A stretch of DNA of 64,000 nt from Tolypeutes matacus (lineage: Eukaryota > Chordata > Mammalia > Cingulata > Chlamyphoridae): assembly GCA_026826555.1 (NCBI GenBank), contig JAKSZT010037276.1:1306893-1370892 (forward strand), given 5' to 3'. The translations under genes were made by a program, and so were the position numbers. Positions 12,725 to 23,001 of the stretch are shown one piece after another. Position 1 is the first letter of the stretch. Each line of letters begins with the position of its first letter. Below the pieces are notes generated by a model. That model was not told the DNA's origin, ran no database searches, and saw only the letters and a list, made by a program, of their open reading frames with translations.

Positions 12725-13905
12725 TGTGACAGTCTCAGCTTTTGTGGACCTTAGAAATTCATGTCCTTAGGGTTAATCCATTCCTATGCTTGAAAACCTA
12801 TTGTAGGTGGGATCTTTTGATTAAAGAGCTTCAGTTAAGGGCTATATTAGTCAACCAAAGGGATGCTGGTGCAAAATACCAGAAATCTGTTGGTTTTTCA
12901 AAAAGTATTTATTTGGGGAAGAATTTAGAGTTACCAGGCCATAAAAGGTAAGTTACATCCCTCACAAAAGTCCATTGCCACTTGTTGGAATAAGGTGGTT
13001 GCCAACATCTGCAAGGGTCCAGCCTTCCTCTTCCTCTTAAGGCTCCATGATCCCAGCTTCTTCCATTATCAGCTGTAGGCTGGGATAACTATCATTTCTC
13101 TCCTGGGGCTCATTCTCCTCTGGACTCAGCTCCTTCATTCTCTCCACAAGTTCAGCTATAGCCTCTGAGGGTATTATGCTTCCTGGGGCCTCTGCCCTCT
13201 CTTTGGAGCCATCTCTATTCCTCTGTGTTCTTGTCCTTTGTGTTTTGCTTCCTCAGGATTCAGCATCAAAAACTCCTACTCTCTCCCCTGCTACATCTTT
13301 TTTTCTACTACATGCTACTGAGGTGGCCCAGTCAAATCCTTAACCTTAATTTAATCAAGTAAAAGTGAAACATCTGCTGTCAATTCAATCTAATATGCCC
13401 AGAGGAACAGACCAGTTTATAAACATAATCCAATATCAATATTTGGAATTCATAATCAATATCAAACTGCTACAAGGGCCTTTGATTAGATTGTATGGCT
13501 TAAATTGGGTCTGAATCCTCTTACTGTAGTCCTTTATAAATGGTGGCATAAAAAGCCACAGATGCCAAAAAAAAAAAGCTGAAGAGATAGAAAGGAACTC
13601 AGAAGCTGAGAGCGAAGACCCCAGGAGCCTGAAGCCAAAATAAAAGGAACACAGAATCTGAGAGGAAGCTACTCTACACAGAAGCTGAAGAAATAGGCTG
13701 GAAGAGAGGTGAGTGACAGGCAGACACCACCATGTGCCACTTTGCCCACAGCTGCAGCTCAGGGAGAAAGGATCTCTGGATGATACCTTGATCTGGACAC
13801 TTTCATGGCCTCACATCTGTAAGTTTTTAACGTAATAAATCCTCATTACAAAAGCCAATCCATCTCTGGTATATTTCTCCCAGCATCATTTAGAAAATTA
13901 AAATA
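12725..13905 (+). repeat. 3' LTR of the MaLR-type provirus, split by a solo LTR
   Basis: It begins TGTGACAGTCTCAGC and ends TTAAAATA. Bases 12843-13479 are a later insertion with its target copy. With those removed, 'cttcagttaagggc' joins 'ctttgattag', matching 'ctcagttaagtgtctttaattgg' of the 5' LTR. A poly(A) signal, AATAAA, lies near 13835. Confidence 0.75.
12843..13474 (-). mobile_element. Solo LTR, antisense, inserted into the MaLR 3' LTR
   Basis: The + strand reads TATATTAGTCAACC...CTGCTACA. A perfect target duplication, AGGGC, flanks it at 12838-12842 and 13475-13479. The same junction, TTAAGGGC followed by this LTR, is present in both arms of the inverted duplication near 27380 and 38049. 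Confidence 0.9.
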
Positions 13906-13910
13906 ATATT

Positions 13911-14011
13911 AGAGAACCAATTAGAAAACTCCAGCCTCAACTCAGAAATCTAATCTTAAAGATTCTGCTTCTCAAGAACCATTCTTAGTAACAAAGTCTG
14001 CTTTAGCCAAG
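13911..14011 (-). pseudogene. Antisense ERV-L, segment next to its LTR
   Basis: About 100 bases between the MaLR target duplication and a solo LTR continue the ERV-L interrupted at 9264. Read on the minus strand after the LTR at 14625 it gives 'ttggctaaagcagactttg', 'ttactaagaatgg', the position expected of the primer-binding site and leader. The primer tRNA cannot be identified safely. Confidence 0.4.
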
Positions 14012-14619
14012 TGTATTAGTCAGTCAAAGTGGTGCTGATGCAAAATACCAGAAATCGGTTGGTATTTATAAAGGGTATTTATTTGGGGTAGAAGTCCACA
14101 GTTACCAGGCCATAAAGCATAAGTTTCTTCTCTCACCAAAGTCCATTGCCACATGTTGGAGCAAACAGCTGCCAACGTTTGCCAGGGTTCAGGCTTCTTG
14201 GGTTCCTCTCTTCCTGGGGCTGCATTTCTCACCAGGATCAGCGCCTCTGTTTCCTCCACAAGGTCAACTGTAGACTATGAGGCTCTCTAGACTTTGTTTC
14301 TTTCCACAAGGCCAGCTGTGAACTCTCAGGCAAATGGCTCATTTTTATTCTGGGGCCTTCTCTCCTTCCTCACTAGAATTCCAATATCAAAACTCCAACA
14401 TCAAACTGCTACTCAAAACTGCTCCCTCTGTCCTTTGCCTTGCCTTTTATATTTGATTCCCCCACCCACCAAGGAGTGGGGCTCAACACCCTACTGACGT
14501 GGCACAGTCAATGCCCTAATCATGACTTGATCATGCCCAGATTAACAGATCAGTTTACAAACATAATCCAATATTTATTTTTGGAATTCATAATTACATT
14601 AAACTGTCAAACGACTCCA
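14012..14619 (-). mobile_element. Solo LTR, antisense, perfect target duplication
   Basis: It starts TGTATTAGTCAGTC on the + strand and ends with a slightly altered terminus, 'aaactgtcaaacgactcca'. A CCAAG duplication flanks it at 14007-14011 and 14620-14624. It lies at the leader/LTR boundary of the older ERV-L. Confidence 0.85.
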
Positions 14620-14624
14620 CCAAG

Positions 14625-15010
14625 ATTCTCCAGAGAAACAAAACAGACAGGATAAATATATGTAACATTTGGAGATTTTTAAAAATAGGAATTGATTCAT
14701 GTAACCGTGACTATTGGCAAGTCCAAATTCTATATGAAGACAGCAAGTTGAATACCCCAATGAAGTTGATAATGAATTCTCCAGGAGAAGCTGCCTGTCT
14801 CTAGTAGAGATAGAAATTCTACTCTGACTTCTGAAACCATCAATTTTTCCTTTAATGCCTTCAACTGATGGAATAAGATTTTCCTCAAAGCTGAAGACAA
14901 GCTCCTGTGTTGATTGTAGATATAATCAGTCATAGATGAAATCAACTGACTAATGATTTCAAGCCATGAATATCCTCTTAGTAACAATCAGACCAGTGCT
15001 GGTTCTGTCA
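14625..15010 (-). repeat. LTR of the antisense ERV-L
   Basis: The + strand start 'attctccagagaaac' is the reverse of the common ERV-L LTR end 'gtttctctggagaat'. Internal blocks such as 'gattataatcagtc'-type words match, in antisense, the LTR copies at 28707 and 31961 only loosely. Its position upstream of the minus-strand internal region makes it the 5' LTR. Confidence 0.6.
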
Positions 15011-15039
15011 AACCACTGGATATCATTACTCTTCTGGTC

Positions 15040-15440
15040 AGCTAGGCAGGTGAAAGCAATATACCAGAAATGGGTTGGCTTTTACAATGGGGATTTATTC
15101 TCTTAAAAGCTTATGTTCTGAGGCAATGAAAATGTTTAAATCAAGGCACTATAGGGTGATACATTCTCCCCAAAGCCTTGGATCTGATAATGAATGGAAT
15201 GGGAAATCTTTTGAGGGTTTAAAGCCTGAAGGTGATAAAGTATGCTTTTCAATGAATTTCAAGCCCCTTCTGCTGTGGACTGGGAAATGAAGCCAAGGTG
15301 GTCATGCTTTTCTCAAGACCACACTGCCAGAACTCAGTCCTGTTTTGAGTTATGTTTCATGTTGCTGCCCACCCCATCTTGTAATTCTTCCTTCTCTTCA
15401 TTTGTTCATTGGCTAGATGCAAGGTCAGGACTCAAGTTTT
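15040..15440 (-). repeat. LTR-like repeat, antisense
   Basis: The sequence 'ataccagaaatgggttggctttta' followed by 'ggggatttatt' and 'gttctgaggcaatgaaaatg' resembles the antisense 3' part of an LTR with its poly(A) signal region. It differs from the TGTATTAG family. Ends are not defined. Confidence 0.4.
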
Positions 15441-16446
15441 CTAGGAATTTCCTCCCACCCACCTGATGCAATTTCTGGGAAGTATAAGCTAGTTTTGAAC
15501 CCTTGTATGGCAAGGGAAATTTGGGAGTTCCTGAGAGCCACAAAGACATGCCCAGCATCACATAACAGGCAGGAGGAAGAAAGGTAGTGAACCCAGTTCA
15601 GTCTTCTCAGATGGTTCATGATGCCCTCGGCCTTAGCTGGGCAGCCTGTAAGGCTGTGCTGGTGAAATTTGTACAGATGGGAATTGCCATGGGATGGGAG
15701 GGTAGGCAGTCAGCAGCCCAGAATGAACATCGGGAAGTAGTTATCCAGGGAGGGGGCACAGCGAAGGGGCTGCAGGAAGTTACCTCACTTCCTTGGAGAT
15801 GGAACACAACAGAACTTTGAGCCCTGGTAACCAGGCACCCACCTTCTAGAGACTGCCCCTAACAGCTCACTCAGGCATAGATGCTCAAGGGAAGATGTTC
15901 TCTTGTCGCTATCTACCTGCTTCCTGAGGCATTGTCCACAGGAAACCCCACAACAAGAGCTTTACCCAATGCTGTAGGCATTGGCTCAACCCTCATCCTC
16001 AAAGGCTTTGGCCATTTACCAGGAGGAAGACAAAAGTAACCGAGGGGACCCAGGGAAGTGGGATGCAGGTAAGGATGAAACTCTGATCCTTCCTGGGCAG
16101 CCTCAGCACCTCAAACTCCCAGGATGGGTATAAGGAGGAGAAGACATGAATGTGGCCCAGGGCTGGGTAGAGAGCAGTTATTGGGTGTGAATGCCTGGTG
16201 GGCTTGTCACATTCAAGTCCCAGTCATGGCTGGTGGGGCCAGAAGGGGAGGCCTGGGGTTGGTGCCCCTCTGTCCCAACATTGATCCTTCACTGTGGAGC
16301 TGTTCTCTTCCTCTTAGGAGAAGGTGTATACAGACAGGGTCTTTGCCTCATCAGGAAATAGAACTTCATGTGGGGTTGTTCCTCTAAGTGACTACCAGGC
16401 TGGGCCCTGATGCCTTTCAACTCTGCTGATGACCCTGTCTTTGCAG
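15441..16446. other. Upstream flank or intron of the RALGDS-like remnant
   Basis: Base composition becomes more even and no repeat is recognised. No exon could be assigned, although a first exon of the RALGDS-like gene might lie here or further upstream. The 16430-16446 segment is the acceptor tract 'accctgtctttgcag' of the next exon. Confidence 0.4.
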
Positions 16447-16557
16447 CGCTCCACTCATGAGATCAGCTCACTGCAGGATGATGGTGTCATCAACACCACT
16501 TCCCTGACCAGGGTGCCAGCACGCATGGCTACCAACGGAAGCCAGAACAGCCCTGAG
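16447..16557 (+). pseudogene. RALGDS-like exon 2 equivalent
   Basis: The exon is 111 bases, 37 codons, between 'ctttgcag' and 'gtgaga'. It encodes RSTHEISSLQDDGVINTTSL and on, aligning with the RALGDS region before the RasGEF_N domain, where the human protein has a similar S-T-Q-E-I...N-G-V-I-Y pattern. It is open in the expected frame and both splice sites fit consensus. It occurs once. Confidence 0.65.
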
Positions 16558-17830
16558 GTGAGATGGGAGCTGAGGGTTCTCCACACACAGGTCTGAGATA
16601 GCCAGGGGACTCCTGGACTGCCTCCATATGTGGGCAGAATCTCCAGGCTCCCTGCCAGGGATTCTCCTTGTTGGAACTCAGTCCCACTCCCTGAGGAATC
16701 TGGGACTCCATCTCCCACCCCCAACACCAGCCCCAGTCATGACGAAGTGCAATATTTGTTGGAATATCAGAAATGAGGCTTTTATAATTATTCATCTTCA
16801 TGTTAAACCATGACAGTCTTTGTTTTTGTGCCTGCCTTGGTAGTTTAATCTACCTGCCCCTAGGTGCTCCCAATCCACAGGTGTCCTACCTGCATTCAGC
16901 AAGACTGTCTCTTAACACCTTCTCCATTCTTATGCATCCTCATGTTTCCTATGTTGTTTTTACCTATAAAGAGTGAGAAGATCATACTGTATTTCATGTT
17001 TCTCTGCAACTTGCAAACTCACAGAGTTCAAAACTGAAACCCTCCCAGGTCAGGGGGCAGGACTGCATCATGTTTCAAATGGGAGGCCAGGAACCTCAAA
17101 TGTCCAGCCTCACTGCCCTTGGAACTAGATGGGACTCCTTCCTGTTGCCATTTCAACAGGGCAGTAGGGAAAGTCATGTGCTCTTGAGTAGTCTAATGTT
17201 TCCAGTTCTCCCAGTATGGGCTCATAGGAATGGGATGGCTTGTTCAAACGTTATACATGTATGAAATTTGAATGGCTGGTACCAGATTCCTTGAACCAAT
17301 TCAGGCATCCAAAAGCAGTCAATGATGGTTGGTGCTTCCCTGCATTCTGCTAACCTTGGATGTGAACAGTCAGAAAATTTGTCCATCTGGTGTCAGCAAG
17401 GCAGAATCAAATTTACTGCCCCATTAGAAGGTGATCTACACTTGAAGATTTTCAAGACCATTTGAAATTTCTCTCTTCCCTGTCATAACAGGTCATTTCC
17501 TTGGGCAATCCAGGGTCTTTCTCCAATCCTGATTTATCCAGGAATTTATCCCTTACAGAATCTGGTATCTCCTTAGCCTCAGGTCCTCAAAACTCCCTTT
17601 AATTTGAAAGAGAGCAATGAGGGATTTGAGGTCTGTGAAATCAAATGCATGACCCCGGGATGGATCTCGCTCTGCCTTGTCATCAACTAAGATGGAGCCA
17701 TGATCCACTCCTGACACAGTCACTGAGGACAGGAATTTCCAAGTTTGAAATCCAGTTGTAACTGTCCTTTTGGATATGTTGAAGTTGTTGACTGCATGTG
17801 TCTTTTTTGTCCCAACACTCCATCTGCCAG

Positions 17831-18027
17831 TGTGAAAATGACCCTGCTGAGGTTGTGAATGAGACCAGCCGGGTGCAGAAAAATTTCAAGTCCAGCAGGA
17901 AGGAGAAGCCAATGCAGCACCTTGTGCCTGCCCACCTGGGCAGGGAGGACCTGGACACATCCAACATCCTGGAAAACATCCAAGCTGTCCTTCTCACCCA
18001 ACAGACATGTATACAAATGGTCACCAG
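17831..18027 (+). pseudogene. RALGDS-like exon 3, copy a (RasGEF N-terminal segment)
   Basis: The exon is 197 bases between 'ccatctgccag' and 'gtgagc' and ends in phase 2. Its 65 codons align without gaps to RALGDS: 'CEND' matches 'YENE', then 'ET', then 'EKPMQHLVPAHLG' matches 'EKLVEHLVPAFQG', then 'LTQQT' matches 'TTQQV'. The hydrophobic/aromatic pattern 'FLxxYRxF' of RasGEF_N is degraded to ILENIQAV, suggesting loss of constraint. Confidence 0.75.
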
Positions 18028-19485
18028 GTGAGCACACCAACCCTTCCATGGCCTCAACTCTGCCAGTCTTCCCCAGGGGAATTTGGGGGTCGATTCATTT
18101 CTCTCAGCCTCAGGGGCTCCTTGGAAGTGTAGGGGGCAAAAGGAAATGCAGTGAAGTATTATTGAGAGGTCCAAATGGGATGAGACACAGGAAGGGTTGA
18201 CCTAAGTTAGACCCTGCATGATCAGCTGTCACATGGGCTGGGGATGGACAGAATTATTTTCCACTAACCTATAGAGAAGCCTCCTCAGTCCTCACTACCC
18301 CAGGGCAAGGCACAAACCTTTTAAAGAAGATTGAAGATTCCATCATGGTTGTCTTCAATCAAGGTCTAGTCAAATGGCATTGAGGAGGCAGGAGAAGTGG
18401 AAGAGGCAAAATCTGATATCTGAGAGTCTGATGATTGGGCTCAATCAACAAATAAAGAGTGGGGACTATGTGAATAGGGATGTTGCAAAATTTAGTAGTT
18501 GAAGGAATGAAGGAGGAAAAATCCCTGCCTCATGGACTTCCATTCCACAGGGGAGTCAGACAAATACAATAGACCTCACAAGCATAGTGAGAACAAAGCA
18601 TGTTAGGTGTGATACATAATGGTTCTCTCTATGTATGGGCAAATCCACTAGGGTTTTGAAGGGCAAGGAAGACTCCTGGAAATAAGAAAAATGTGAGTGG
18701 AATCTTTGTAAAGAACAAGGGCTCAAAACTTCATAGTTCAGTCAGAAATGTGTGGTGGGGGTAGTAGCTGTGAAGTTCAGGTCAGATCCCTGTGTCCTGC
18801 AAATATGATGCTTCCCATCTTAGTTTGATTTGTCCCTACTTGCATCATGCTGCAAATGGGATCAATGGTCCCAGGACAGTAGAAGTGTTGAGTGAACTGC
18901 TACGCACTCTGGCCAGAGGCTCAATTAAGGGTGCTGAGCTGTAGGCAAGGTGGATTAAGGCAGTGCCTAGGCCAACACAAGAACAATATGAAGGGGATGA
19001 GACACTCACAGGCCCTCAAAGAATATGGCAGCTCTTGTTATCTTGGCCTCAGGCTGAGGTACCCTCAGGACTTGGAAGATGGGGCAGGAGGTCCCCATTC
19101 ACCAGGTATTTAAGAGCACCTAATTTTCAAAAACAGTGCAATGAGCAGAGCAGTTGCTGTCTATCTCTGCCTTTCTGCAATCCTGATTCCCTTCTGAAGG
19201 GAGTACGGAAGACAGAAAAATATGTGACAAGGGTCCTTGACATAGGTAAAATTTGTTCAAATATTGGACACGAGACTTCTATGATTGACAGTAAATCTCA
19301 GTCGCCAGTTAGGGGAAAGTCAGCCACTGCCAGATCTGGGAGTGTTTGAGGAGTGGGTGCAGGGTCTGGGATTGGTGAGGACATGCACAGGAGCCCACTC
19401 AAAACACGCTCATGGATAATTTCAGAAAAGAAAGTTGGTTGAAAAGGCAAGACTCTCTAATGTGCAATCTACATTCCTCTCACAG
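18028..19485 (+). other. Intron 3a of the RALGDS-like remnant
   Basis: This non-coding stretch is repeated at about 20322-21762 with moderate divergence. For example, 'aaaaatccctgcct' near 18519 and 20814, 'tatgggcaa' near 18636 and 20929, and 'gtatttaagagcacctaattttcaaaaa' near 19105 and 21390 agree in order. Confidence 0.6.
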
Positions 19486-19679
19486 TGCCATCACCTCTAT
19501 GCTCAGAACCTGGGTGGACCATACCAGTGGGGACTTTTTACAGCCCCAGTCCTGTCTAATTCTCAAGGACCTCATGGCCTCCATGTATATGCAAATTGTG
19601 GACTTGGCATTTCAATGGAGGTCCCATCATGCCCATTCCCAGCATGATTTACAGCAATCAAGGGATTTCAAGGCATAAG
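19486..19679 (+). pseudogene. RALGDS-like exon 4, copy a
   Basis: The exon is 194 bases between 'cctctcacag' and 'gtgagg'. The phase matches the end of exon 3. It encodes AITSMLRTWVDH...GDFLQP...LKDLMA, equivalent to RALGDS AISSILGTWLDQ...EDFCQP...LKQLVA. The last full codon, TAA at 19676-19678, is an in-frame stop, so an exon 4a-containing transcript would be truncated. Confidence 0.75.
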
Positions 19680-19935
19680 GTGAGGATATCTGGGAGTGGG
19701 TGCCTGTGAGCCTGAGCACTTGGCATGGGTGGTGAATCTAGGCAGGATCTCCAGGGCTGGGATTATCCAGAAGTAAGAGGAAACTCACAAGTGGCCTCAG
19801 TTGGCCCACTACTTAGGAAAGTTTCCTGGTTTTGGTGTGGTGTGTTTGAGTGTTTTGTATCTGAAAGGCTTGGGGATATAGTCTGCCTTTGAAAAGGCAC
19901 CTGGAAAGATGTCCTGGTGGGGAACCATCCTCATC

Positions 19936-20080
19936 TTCAAGCTCCAGTGTCAACTCCATGGCTGGCTTCAATGCCAGCACTATACTGTGCTCCAAACACA
20001 GCAACAGGCATAGCAACACCTATAGAGTTGGAGTGCCCTCTGGCTTTTGCACCTTTCTTTTGTGTAAGAGCCTAATTCAT
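19936..20080 (+). pseudogene. RALGDS-like exon 5 start, copy a (decayed linker)
   Basis: After 'catcttcaag' the sequence 'ctccagtgtcaactccatgg' parallels the start of exon 5c at 23002 ('ctctagtgccaactccatcg'). The Pro/Ala coding pattern is poor and no donor is evident. It marks the end of duplication unit a. Confidence 0.5.
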
Positions 20081-20125
20081 GGCTAATTCTAAGATCTATC
20101 CTCCACCCTGCTCCAGCTTTAATAG

Positions 20126-20321
20126 CTATGGATAGTGAGCCTTTTGTGGATGAGAAGGAGACCTCCTGGGAGCAGATTATCCTCAGTGCCACCAGCCAAG
20201 AGAAGCCTGAACAGAGGCTGATGCCCACCCACATGGGCAAGGAGTTGCTCACCTGTACATTTTTAATGAATGATCGAATCTTCATGCCCACTCAACTGGT
20301 CCTGACACAGCTCCTCACTGA
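20126..20321 (+). pseudogene. RALGDS-like exon 3, copy b
   Basis: The exon is 196 bases with donor 'gtgagt'; the acceptor is weak ('ctttaatag'). It encodes '...EKPEQRLMPTHMGKELL...PTQLVLTQLLTE', recognisably the same RasGEF_N segment as exon 3a and RALGDS. Spacing to exon 3a is 2295 bases, the period of the tandem duplication. Confidence 0.7.
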
Positions 20322-21762
20322 GTGAGTACCCTGCCCCCTCCAAAACCCTGACCCAGTCCATATTCTTTGTAAGGTTGGGTCTGTCAATTTCCTTTTCTGT
20401 ACTCTCATGGAACCTCAGGCAGTAGAAGTGAGAGGACAGACATCACAGGTTCATCGTCAAGACCTAAGCAGATAACCTATGGAAAGTGTTCACACATATC
20501 TGATGGGCTGATAGACATGCATGGGCTGATCAGATTCTTTTCTTCCCCTTGGTTAAATGCATTTGTCACTTACCTACCAACTTACAAGGGTCAGACTTAT
20601 TTCACATGTGCAAAGAATGCTGCAGAAGCCTTCCTGGAGGTTCCAACTAGAATTCTTCTAATGGCAGGGTTCTTTGTGCTTTCAGAGAATTGTTTCAGAC
20701 CAAATGTGAAATGGGGAACGGCGATCATGAAGATCAATTGAAAAATACATACTGGCTGCCTACATGTTAAGGGACATTGCAAATTCATCTTAGTTAGAGG
20801 AATGAAGCAGAAAAAATCCCTGCCTCTTGAGCTTCCATGTCACTAGGGAGTCAGAAAACTACACTTGATCTCATGAGCATGAGGGTCAAGAACGTGTTAA
20901 TCTGATGCATTTATGGCTCTCTCTAGGTATGGGCAAGTCCTCCTGGTCACTCAAGGTAATGAAAGAACTCTGGACAAAGTAAAACTGTGAGTGGGTCAGA
21001 ATAAAGGGCTCCAAACTCCACAGCTGAATCGAAATGTGCAGTGAGGGTAGTGGCTGAGAAGTGCAGGTCAGATCCCTGTGTCATCAAATTAGATGTTTCC
21101 CATCTTGGTTTGATTTGGCCCCACTTGCACCATCTTGCAAATGGAATTCATGGTCTTAAGAAAGTAGATGCATTGAGAAAACTTCTACCCACTCTGCCCG
21201 AATGCTCAATTAAGGGTGCTGAGTTGTAGGCATGGTGGGGTAAGGCAGTGCCTATGCCAACAAAAAAAGTATAAACAGGTTGTGACACTCACAGGCCCTC
21301 AAATAATATGGCAGCTTTTAGTATCTTGGCCTCGGGCTGAGATACAGTTAGAACCTGGAAGATGGGGCAGGAGGTCCTCCTTCACCAGGTATTTAAGAGC
21401 ACCTAATTTTCAAAAATAGTGCAATGAGCAGGGCAGTCGCTGCCTTTCCCTGCCTTTCTGCAACCCAGATTCCTTTGTGGAGCGGGCAGGGAAGACAAGC
21501 AGATATGTGTCAGGGCCTCTGATGTAAGTAAGTTTTGTTTATATATTGGACAGGAGCCTTCTATGATTGATAATAGTCTTCAGTCCTCAGCTAGGGTACA
21601 GTCAGCCACTGCCAGGACTGAGAGTGTTTGGGGAGTAGTGCAGGTCCTAGAGATGGGCAGGGCAATGCACAGGAGCCCTCTGCAAACACACACATGTATA
21701 CATTCAGAAGGGAAAGTGGTTTGAAAGGGAGACTGTCTAATGCAATCTCACTCCTCTCACAG
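20322..21762 (+). other. Intron 3b of the RALGDS-like remnant
   Basis: This is the duplicate of 18028-19485. It includes 'gtatttaagagcacctaattttcaaaaat' near 21390. No separate gene is recognised. Confidence 0.55.
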
Positions 21763-21946
21763 TACCATCACCTCTATGCTCAGAAACCCATCCCAGTGGG
21801 ACTTTTTCCAGCCCCAGTGCTGTTTTAATCTCAAGGACCTGATGGCCTCTGTGTATATGCAAATTGTGGGATTGGCATTTCAATGGAGTTCCCATCCTGC
21901 CCATTCCCAGCTTGAGTTACAGCAATCAAGGGATTTCAAGGAGAAG
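21763..21946 (+). pseudogene. RALGDS-like exon 4, copy b, with deletions and GC donor
   Basis: It begins after 'cctctcacag' and matches exon 4a closely ('accatcacctctatgctcag', 'aaggacctgatggcctc'). It is about 10 bases shorter, which shifts the frame. The donor is 'gcaagg' instead of 'gtgagg'. It lies 2277 bases after exon 4a. Confidence 0.7.
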
Positions 21947-22205
21947 GCAAGGATGTCTGTGAGTGGGTGCATGTGAACCTGAGCACTTGGCATGGGTGGA
22001 GATTCCAGGGACGATCTCCAGGGCTGGGGTTGTCCAGGAGTAGGAGAAAACTCAGAAGGGACCTCAGTTGGACCACTACATAGGAAAGTTTCTGGGTTTG
22101 GGTGTGGTGGGTTTGGGTTTTTTGCTTCTGAAAGGTTTGGGGATATTTTCTGCCTTTGAAAAGGTACCTAGAAAGGCTGTCATGGTGGGGAACCCTCCTC
22201 CTCTT

Positions 22206-22345
22206 TATGCTCCAGTGTCAACACCATGGCTGGCTTCATTGCCAGCACTACCTCCTGCTCCAAACAGAACAATGGGCATAGCAACACCTATAGAGCTGGA
22301 GGGTCCTCTGGCTTTTTGTGTAAGAGCCTAATTCATGGCTATTTC
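22206..22345 (+). pseudogene. RALGDS-like exon 5 start, copy b
   Basis: The sequence 'ctccagtgtcaacaccatgg' repeats 19938-19957. The acceptor AG is changed to TG ('ctctttatg'). The following 'aacaatgggcatagcaacacctatagag' repeats the block near 20000. It is non-functional as an exon. Confidence 0.5.
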
Positions 22346-22528
22346 TAGGGTCCATCCTCCATCTTGCTCCAATTCTAACAGCTGTGGGTAGTGAGTGGGT
22401 GCAGGGCCTGGGGATGGGCATGGTCATGCACTGGAGCCCTCCACAAACATACACATGGAAACCTTTTGAAGGGAAAGTGGGTTGAAAGGGACTGCCCCTC
22501 TGATCTGCTGTCCACACTCCTCTCACAG

Positions 22529-22722
22529 TGCCATTGGCTCTATGATCAGGAACTGTGTGAACCATCCCAGTGGGGACTTCTTCTGGCCTCAGTGCTTTCC
22601 TATTCCCAAGGACCTGATGGCATCCATGGCTATTAACATTTTTGCCTTGACATTTCAAAGGAGGTCCCATACTGACCATGTGCAACTTGAGATTCATCAA
22701 TCAAGGAAGTCCAATCCAGAAG
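22529..22722 (+). pseudogene. RALGDS-like exon 4, copy c
   Basis: The exon is 194 bases between 'cctctcacag' and 'gtgagc' and is fully open in the frame of exon 3. It encodes AIGSMIRNCVNHPSGDFFWP...IPKDLMA. The Trp of the 'TW' pair is changed to Cys. It lies only 766 bases after exon 4b, so it came from a second, shorter duplication. Confidence 0.75.
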
Positions 22723-23001
22723 GTGAGCAATTCTGGGAGTGGGTGGGTGCCTGTGAGCCTGAGCAGATGGTATGGGTGGATAATCCAGGCAGGATCTCCA
22801 TGGCTTGGGTTATCCAGGAGGAACAGGAACCTCAGAAGGGACATCCATTGGACCTCTACCCAGGCAAGTTTCCTGGTGTGGGTGTGATGGCTTTGTTTTT
22901 TTGTTTTGTTTTGTTTTTTGCATATGAAATGCTTGGGATATTTGTGCCTTTGAAATGGCACCTGGAAATTATCAAGCTGGTGAACCCTCCTCCTCTTCCA
23001 G

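Larger units (their letters stand above)
9265..13905 (+). mobile_element. Complete MaLR-type provirus with 5-base target duplication
   Basis: Two related LTRs (9265-9906 and 12725-13905) bracket a gag-like internal region of the MaLR type. The whole is flanked by a perfect 5-base target duplication, ATATT, at 9260-9264 and 13906-13910. Three younger elements lie within it: a hAT-like element at 10135 and solo LTRs at 10398 and 12843. With these removed the element is roughly 3.3 kb. No long reading frame survives. It sits in the older antisense ERV-L. Confidence 0.8.
17831..20125 (+). repeat. Tandem duplication unit A of the RALGDS-like locus
   Basis: This 2.3 kb unit holds exon 3, intron, exon 4 and the start of exon 5. 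It matches unit B at 20126-22390 over its whole length with substitutions and small gaps. Offsets of 2268-2304 bases at several points show a direct tandem copy. Confidence 0.75.
20126..22390 (+). repeat. Tandem duplication unit B of the RALGDS-like locus
   Basis: This is the second copy of unit A, with the same order of exon 3, intron, exon 4 and exon 5 start. A shorter third copy (22391-23010) follows. It repeats 21626-22210, with 'gtgcagg' and 'gatgggca' blocks, exon 4 and the start of exon 5. Confidence 0.75.
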
